10,000 bases of DNA. It comes from Flavobacterium sp. (GTDB lineage Bacteria; Bacteroidota; Bacteroidia; Flavobacteriales; Flavobacteriaceae). Location of the stretch: assembly GCF_020217025.1 (NCBI RefSeq), contig NZ_JAIWOF010000155.1, positions 1 through 10,000 of the forward strand. The letters run 5' to 3'. The notes under the pieces were generated by a model. It was not told where the DNA came from. It searched no databases and worked only from the letters and a program-made list of their open reading frames with translations. Positions 5,995 through 10,000 of this stretch are shown in pieces; positions within the stretch are counted from its first letter, which is position 1; every line of letters begins with the position of its first letter. The translations under genes were made by a program, and so were the position numbers.

Positions 5995-8154
5995 ATGATT
6001 CCAAAAGTATTCCAAGAAGTTATCGATTTAGGTGACGGAAGAAGCATCACAATCGAAACTGGAAAATTGGCCAAACAAGCAGATGGATCTGTTGTTGTTC
6101 GTATGGGCGATGCCATGTTATTAGCAACAGCAGTATCTGCAAGAACATCAAATCCTGGTGTTGATTTTTTACCTTTAACGGTTGATTATCGTGAAAAATT
6201 TGCAGCAGCAGGTCGTTTTCCTGGTGGTTTCTTCAAAAGAGAAGCACGTCCAAGCGACAGCGAAGTATTAACAATGAGATTAGTAGACCGTGTATTGCGT
6301 CCACTTTTCCCAGACGATTACCATGCTGAAACACAAGTAATGATTCAATTAATGAGTCACGACGAAAATGTAATGCCAGATGCATTAGCTGGATTAGCAG
6401 CTTCTGCAGCATTAGCAGTTTCAGACATTCCTTTTTATAACTTAATTTCTGAAGTTCGTGTAGCGCGTATCGACGGAAAATTCGTTATCAACCCAAGCAG
6501 AGAAGAATTAGAACAATCAGACATCGACATGATGATTGGAGCTTCTATGGATTCTGTTGCGATGGTAGAAGGAGAAATGAAAGAAATTTCAGAAGCAGAA
6601 ATGGTAGAAGCTATCAAATTTGCTCACGAAGCTATCAAAATTCAAATTCAAGCACAAGAGCGTTTAAGAGCTGCTATTGGTTCTCCTGCTTACAGAGAAT
6701 ATGAAGGTGAAAAAGAAGATGAAGCTATTTACGCAAAAGTAAAAGCAGCTGCATATGACAAATGTTATGCAATTGCTCAAGAAGCTTCAGGAAAAAGCGA
6801 AAGAGGCGAAAAATTTGCTGCTGTAAAAGAAGAAGTAAAAGCTTTATTTACAGAAGAAGAATTAGCTGAAAACGGTGATTTAGTAGGGAAATATTTCTAC
6901 AAAACTAATAAAGAAGCAGTTCGTAATGTAATCTTAGAAAAAGGGTTACGTTTAGACGGAAGAAAAACAACTGAAATTAGACCAATTTGGTGTGAAACTG
7001 ATTATTTACCTTCTGTTCACGGTTCGTCTTTATTTACACGTGGAGAAACACAAGCTTTAGCTACGGTAACTTTAGGAACTTCAAGAGAAGCTAACCAAAT
7101 AGATTCTCCATCAGAACAAGGTGAAGAAAAATTCTATTTACATTATAACTTCCCTCCTTTCTCAACGGGTGAAGCAAAACCTTTAAGAGGAACTTCAAGA
7201 AGAGAAGTAGGTCACGGAAACTTAGCTCAAAGAGCTTTAAAAAATATGATTCCTGCTGATTGTCCTTATACAATTCGTATCGTTTCTGAAGTTTTAGAAT
7301 CTAACGGTTCTTCTTCAATGGCAACGGTTTGTGCTGGTACTATGGCATTAATGGATGCTGGAATTCAAATGGTAAAACCAGTTTCTGGTATTGCTATGGG
7401 ATTAATTACTGATGGTGAAAAATTTGCTGTATTGTCTGATATTTTAGGAGATGAAGATCACTTAGGAGATATGGACTTCAAAGTAACTGGAACTGCTGAC
7501 GGTATTACAGCATGTCAAATGGACATCAAAATTGATGGTTTACGTTATGACATCATGGAACAAGCTTTAGGTCAAGCGCGCGATGGACGTATGCATATTT
7601 TAGGAAAAATCACTGAAACTATTGCAACTCCAAGAGCTGAAGTAAAACCAAAAGCACCAAAAATCATTACAAGAACTATTCCTGGAGCTTTCATTGGAGC
7701 CTTAATTGGACCTGGTGGAAAAGTAATTCAAGAATTACAAAAAGCAACTGGAACTACTATCGTAATTAATGAAGTAGATGAGCAAGGTGTAGTTGAAATT
7801 TTAGGAACAAGTCCAGAAGGAATTGCAACTGTTTTAGCTAAAATTGACTCTATTATCTTCAAACCAGTAATGGGAGAAGCTTACGAAGTAAAAGTAATTA
7901 AAATGTTAGATTTTGGAGCTGTTGTAGAATATACACAAGCACCAGGAAACGAAGTTTTATTACACGTATCAGAGCTAGCTTGGGAAAGAACTGAAAATGT
8001 TACTGATGTAGTAAATATGGGAGATGTGTTTATGGTAAAATACTTAGGTGTTGACCCTAAAACACGTAAAGAAAAAGTGTCGAGAAAAGCACTTTTACCT
8101 AGACCTCCAAGAGAAGAAAAACCTATCGAGAAGAAAGATAAACCTCAAGGTTAA
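5995..8154 (+). CDS. pnp: polyribonucleotide nucleotidyltransferase (PNPase)
   Basis: A 719-residue phosphorolytic 3'-5' exoribonuclease that degrades RNA to nucleoside diphosphates using phosphate, acting as a ring-shaped trimer in the cytosol. All domains are present: first RNase PH domain (about 12-145, with GGFFKR at 77-82 lining the RNA path), helical linker (about 150-300), and catalytic second RNase PH domain (about 325-540). The latter contains [14 protein letters not shown], with D486 and D492 at the positions of the catalytic acids in the E. coli enzyme. A KH domain with GPGG at 572-575 and an S1 domain (about 632-701) follow, then a short charged tail. It has its own A/C-rich leader after the rpsO terminator and a strong terminator of its own. 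No RNase E scaffold is encoded nearby. Nothing looks broken or shortened. Confidence 0.97.
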   Translation: MIPKVFQEVIDLGDGRSITIETGKLAKQADGSVVVRMGDAMLLATAVSARTSNPGVDFLPLTVDYREKFAAAGRFPGGFFKREARPSDSEVLTMRLVDRVLRPLFPDDYHAETQVMIQLMSHDENVMPDALAGLAASAALAVSDIPFYNLISEVRVARIDGKFVINPSREELEQSDIDMMIGASMDSVAMVEGEMKEISEAEMVEAIKFAHEAIKIQIQAQERLRAAIGSPAYREYEGEKEDEAIYAKVKAAAYDKCYAIAQEASGKSERGEKFAAVKEEVKALFTEEELAENGDLVGKYFYKTNKEAVRNVILEKGLRLDGRKTTEIRPIWCETDYLPSVHGSSLFTRGETQALATVTLGTSREANQIDSPSEQGEEKFYLHYNFPPFSTGEAKPLRGTSRREVGHGNLAQRALKNMIPADCPYTIRIVSEVLESNGSSSMATVCAGTMALMDAGIQMVKPVSGIAMGLITDGEKFAVLSDILGDEDHLGDMDFKVTGTADGITACQMDIKIDGLRYDIMEQALGQARDGRMHILGKITETIATPRAEVKPKAPKIITRTIPGAFIGALIGPGGKVIQELQKATGTTIVINEVDEQGVVEILGTSPEGIATVLAKIDSIIFKPVMGEAYEVKVIKMLDFGAVVEYTQAPGNEVLLHVSELAWERTENVTDVVNMGDVFMVKYLGVDPKTRKEKVSRKALLPRPPREEKPIEKKDKPQG

Positions 8155-8174
8155 TATAGTTACGTTAATTCATA

Positions 8175-8209
8175 AAAAGCCCCGATTTTAAATTAAAGTC
8201 GGGGCTTTT
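8175..8209 (+). terminator. strong Rho-independent terminator after pnp
   Basis: AAAAGCCCCGA (8175-8185) pairs perfectly with TCGGGGCTTTT (8199-8209). The stem can extend through a G-T pair and four A-T pairs to 16 bp with a 3-base loop. T-rich sequence follows, and the left arm has an A run, so it could also act on transcripts from the other strand. It separates pnp from rpoD. Confidence 0.92.
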
Positions 8210-8230
8210 GAATTTTATTTTATTTTTTTT

Positions 8231-8256
8231 GTAACTTTTTTGTAACCTGTTACGTA
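8231..8256 (+). promoter_or_regulatory. rpoD control region: GTAAC elements with ECF-like GTAAC-N17-CGTA
   Basis: GTAAC occurs at 8231-8235 and 8242-8246, an 11-base period, and again inverted as GTTAC at 8249-8253. The second and third form the palindrome GTAAC-CT-GTTAC. CGTA follows at 8253-8256, 17 bases after the first GTAAC, which resembles ECF-sigma promoters (AAC at -35, CGTA at -10). No TAnnTTTG box lies between the pnp terminator and rpoD. Either an alternative-sigma promoter or a repressor/activator site is possible. Confidence 0.4.
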
Positions 8257-8280
8257 TAACTACTAGAACTTTTAAAAAGT

Positions 8281-8286
8281 AAGGAG
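8281..8286 (+). promoter_or_regulatory. Shine-Dalgarno sequence of rpoD
   Basis: AAGGAG is complementary to the CCUCCUU end of 16S rRNA and lies nine bases before the ATG at 8296. It is the only clear Shine-Dalgarno sequence before any gene in the window, and it fixes the start codon. It directly follows the dyad ACTTTT-A-AAAAGT (8268-8280). Confidence 0.75.
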
Positions 8287-8295
8287 AAAAATTCA

Positions 8296-9159
8296 ATGAG
8301 ACAACTTAAAATCACCAAGCAGGTTACTAATCGTGAGACTGCTTCCTTAGACAAATACCTACAAGAAATTGGAAAAGTTGACCTTATTACTGCTGACGAA
8401 GAAGTAGAATTAGCACAAAGAATTAAAGCCGGAGATCAACGCGCTTTAGAGAAATTAACAAAAGCTAATTTACGTTTCGTAGTTTCAGTAGCAAAACAAT
8501 ATCAAAATCAAGGACTTACACTTCCTGATTTAATTAACGAAGGAAATTTAGGATTAATTAAAGCCGCACAACGTTTCGATGAAACGCGTGGTTTCAAATT
8601 TATTTCATATGCCGTTTGGTGGATTCGTCAATCGATTTTACAAGCTTTGGCAGAACAATCTCGTATTGTACGTTTACCGTTGAATAAAATTGGTTCTATC
8701 AATAAAATCAACAAAATGTATGCCTTGTTAGAGCAATCTAATGAGCGTGCTCCTTCGGCAGAAGAAATTGCAAAAGAATTAGATATGACGGTAAATGACG
8801 TAAAAGAGTCAATGAAAAACTCAGGTCGTCACTTATCAATGGATGCTCCTTTAGTAGAAGGTGAAGATTCTAACTTATACGACGTTTTACGTTCAGGTGA
8901 ATCTCCAAATCCAGATAGAGAATTAATTCACGAATCGTTACAAACAGAAATCGAAAGAGCATTAGAAACCTTAACTCCAAGAGAAGCTGATGTGGTTCGT
9001 TTATACTTCGGCTTAGGTGACCAACACCCAATGACTTTGGAAGAAATTGGAGAAACTTTCGATTTAACTCGTGAGCGCGTTCGTCAGATTAAAGAAAAAG
9101 CGATTAGAAGATTGAAACATACTTCAAGAAGTAAAATATTAAAAACTTATTTAGGTTAA
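8296..9159 (+). CDS. rpoD: primary RNA polymerase sigma factor RpoD/SigA (short Bacteroidota type)
   Basis: A 287-residue housekeeping sigma factor that directs core RNA polymerase to TTG/TAnnTTTG promoters. Region 1.1 and the large non-conserved insert of E. coli sigma-70 are absent, as is usual in this phylum. Region 1.2 covers about 16-45. Region 2 covers about 53-125, with [17 protein letters not shown] (74-90) and the box-reading helix [17 protein letters not shown] (102-118). Region 3 is about 127-185, and region 4 about 215-287 with the helix TRERVRQI (258-265). Against E. coli, Q437 is kept (Q112), but T440 and R441 are L115 and Q116. This fits recognition of a different -7 element. 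Its leader has a Shine-Dalgarno sequence and no TAnnTTTG box. Two terminators follow. Confidence 0.97.
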   Translation: MRQLKITKQVTNRETASLDKYLQEIGKVDLITADEEVELAQRIKAGDQRALEKLTKANLRFVVSVAKQYQNQGLTLPDLINEGNLGLIKAAQRFDETRGFKFISYAVWWIRQSILQALAEQSRIVRLPLNKIGSINKINKMYALLEQSNERAPSAEEIAKELDMTVNDVKESMKNSGRHLSMDAPLVEGEDSNLYDVLRSGESPNPDRELIHESLQTEIERALETLTPREADVVRLYFGLGDQHPMTLEEIGETFDLTRERVRQIKEKAIRRLKHTSRSKILKTYLG

Positions 9160-9177
9160 TTCCTAAATTACAATAAC

Positions 9178-9201
9178 AACAGTCTAAGACTGTTCGTTTT
9201 T
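9178..9201 (+). terminator. first terminator after rpoD
   Basis: AACAGTC (9178-9184) and GACTGTT (9188-9194) form a perfect 7-bp stem with a TAA loop, followed by CG and six T. It begins 19 bases after the rpoD stop. The stem is only moderately stable. Confidence 0.6.
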
Positions 9202-9214
9202 TGATTGATGATTG

Positions 9215-9247
9215 AAACTCCGGCTGATTACCGGAGTTTTATTTTTA
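9215..9247 (+). terminator. second terminator after rpoD
   Basis: AAACTCCGG (9215-9223) pairs perfectly with CCGGAGTTT (9231-9239) around a 7-base loop and runs into a T-rich tract. It is stronger than the hairpin before it, so the pair forms a tandem terminator isolating rpoD from rpe. Confidence 0.88.
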
Positions 9248-9255
9248 AAAGCAAC

Positions 9256-9339
9256 TTCAAAATTCAACATTCGTTATTCATTGTTCATTGTTGAAAACTA
9301 AAAATTTTGAATATTCAACTTGGAATTTTGAATGTTGAA
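9256..9339 (+). repeat. AT-rich intergenic word repeats before rpe
   Basis: TTCAAAATTC (9256-9265) and TTCAACATTC (9263-9272) are fused on the left. Their exact reverse complements GAATTTTGAA (9323-9332) and GAATGTTGAA (9330-9339) are fused on the right. On the opposite strand the two words appear in swapped order, so this is not one simple hairpin arm, though each 10-mer pair could form a stem. GTTATTCATTGTTCATTGTT between them is itself repetitive. No terminal repeats or coding remnant suggest a mobile element. Confidence 0.5.
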
Positions 9340-9362
9340 ATATTTTAAATATTGTACATTTG
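9335..9362 (+). promoter_or_regulatory. rpe promoter (TTG-N17-TACATTTG)
   Basis: TTG at 9335-9337 and TACATTTG at 9355-9362 are separated by 17 bases and match the flavobacterial consensus fully. This is the best complete promoter in the window. A 28-base leader with AACAACACACAC follows. The -33 element falls within the last word of the AT-rich repeat. Confidence 0.7.
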
Positions 9363-9390
9363 CACTTAACAACACACACTTTATAAGTTT

Positions 9391-10000
9391 ATGAAAAACA
9401 CACTTATTGCTCCATCAGTTTTGGCAGCTGATTTTGCTAATTTACAACGCGACATCGAAATGATTAATGCAAGCGAGGCCGATTGGTTTCACATTGATAT
9501 TATGGATGGCGTTTTTGTTCCTAATATTTCTTTTGGAATGCCTGTTCTTGATGCCATCAATAAACATGCTAAAAAAACTATTGATGTTCATTTGATGATT
9601 GTTGATCCTGACCGATACATTGCAACATTCAAAAAATTAGGTGCTGATGTTTTAACGGTTCATTACGAAGCTTGTACGCATTTACACAGAACACTTCAAG
9701 CTATTAAAGCAGAAGGAATGAAAGCCGGTGTTGCATTAAATCCACATACCAATATAGATTTATTAGAAGATGTAATTCAGGATATTGATTTAGTTTGTAT
9801 CATGAGTGTAAATCCTGGTTTTGGAGGACAATCATTTATTGAAAACACCTATTCAAAAGTAGAAAAGCTAAAAGCGTTAATCAATAGAAAAAACGCATCT
9901 ACTATAATTGAAATAGATGGTGGTGTAACTAATAAAAATGCTAAACAACTAACTGATGCTGGTGCCGATGTGCTAGTCGCAGGTAGCTACGTTTTTGGAG
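9391..10000 (+). CDS. rpe: ribulose-phosphate 3-epimerase (3' end outside window)
   Basis: My reading of the plus strand gives 203 codons from the ATG at 9391, open at the window edge; family length suggests about 15 residues are missing. The enzyme interconverts D-ribulose 5-phosphate and D-xylulose 5-phosphate in the pentose phosphate pathway, in the cytosol, as a metal-dependent TIM barrel. Visible motifs are PSVLAADF (8-15), HIDIMDGVFVPN (34-45, with metal ligands H34 and D36), VHLMI (66-70, H67), NPGFGGQ (141-147) and IEIDGGV (173-179, D176). D36 and D176 are the expected acid/base pair. All are intact. It has its own promoter and is isolated from rpoD by tandem terminators. Confidence 0.95.
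   Translation, partial: MKNTLIAPSVLAADFANLQRDIEMINASEADWFHIDIMDGVFVPNISFGMPVLDAINKHAKKTIDVHLMIVDPDRYIATFKKLGADVLTVHYEACTHLHRTLQAIKAEGMKAGVALNPHTNIDLLEDVIQDIDLVCIMSVNPGFGGQSFIENTYSKVEKLKALINRKNASTIIEIDGGVTNKNAKQLTDAGADVLVAGSYVFG

Noticed and set aside
9151..9166. TTAGG-TTAATT-CCTAA hairpin across the rpoD stop codon
   Set aside because: Five-bp AT-rich stem without a T run; the two stronger hairpins downstream are the likely terminators.

Overview
The window looks like chromosomal DNA of a Flavobacterium-type member of the Bacteroidota. The evidence is low GC, TAnnTTTG (-7) promoter boxes in front of most genes, near-total absence of Shine-Dalgarno sequences, a short primary sigma factor without region 1.1, an exosortase F pair, and a HYC_CC_PP-type small secreted protein. 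No mobile element, CRISPR array, tRNA or rRNA was seen. No gene-free stretch exceeds about 230 bases.

Left part, minus strand (1-3636), read from right to left: an exosortase XrtF gene, probably with a TTG start, overlaps its membrane partner by 20 bases. Next comes an ATP-cone/PD-(D/E)XK nuclease-like gene, then, 11 bases on, a beta-CASP metallo-beta-lactamase ribonuclease-like gene. Last is a Cys-rich secreted HYC_CC_PP protein, cut by the window edge, with its own promoter box almost touching its start codon.

Right part, plus strand (3686-10000): a GAF protein related to free-methionine-(R)-sulfoxide reductase but lacking one of the three known cysteines, a CPA2-type cation:proton antiporter, rpsO (S15), pnp (PNPase), rpoD (primary sigma factor) and the start of rpe (ribulose-phosphate 3-epimerase). 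Rho-independent terminators follow rpsO and pnp, and two stand in tandem after rpoD. The promoters of xrtF and the GAF gene diverge from the 3652-3693 gap.

The right part is housekeeping: translation (S15), RNA decay (PNPase), transcription (sigma) and the pentose phosphate pathway (Rpe). The more unusual signals are (i) the adjacent pair of nuclease-like genes, one carrying a nucleotide-sensing ATP-cone; (ii) the rpoD leader, which lacks the TAnnTTTG box, carries three GTAAC elements with an ECF-like GTAAC-N17-CGTA arrangement, and has the only clear Shine-Dalgarno sequence in the window; (iii) the GAF protein with an altered cysteine set; and (iv) an exosortase with no recognisable substrate nearby.
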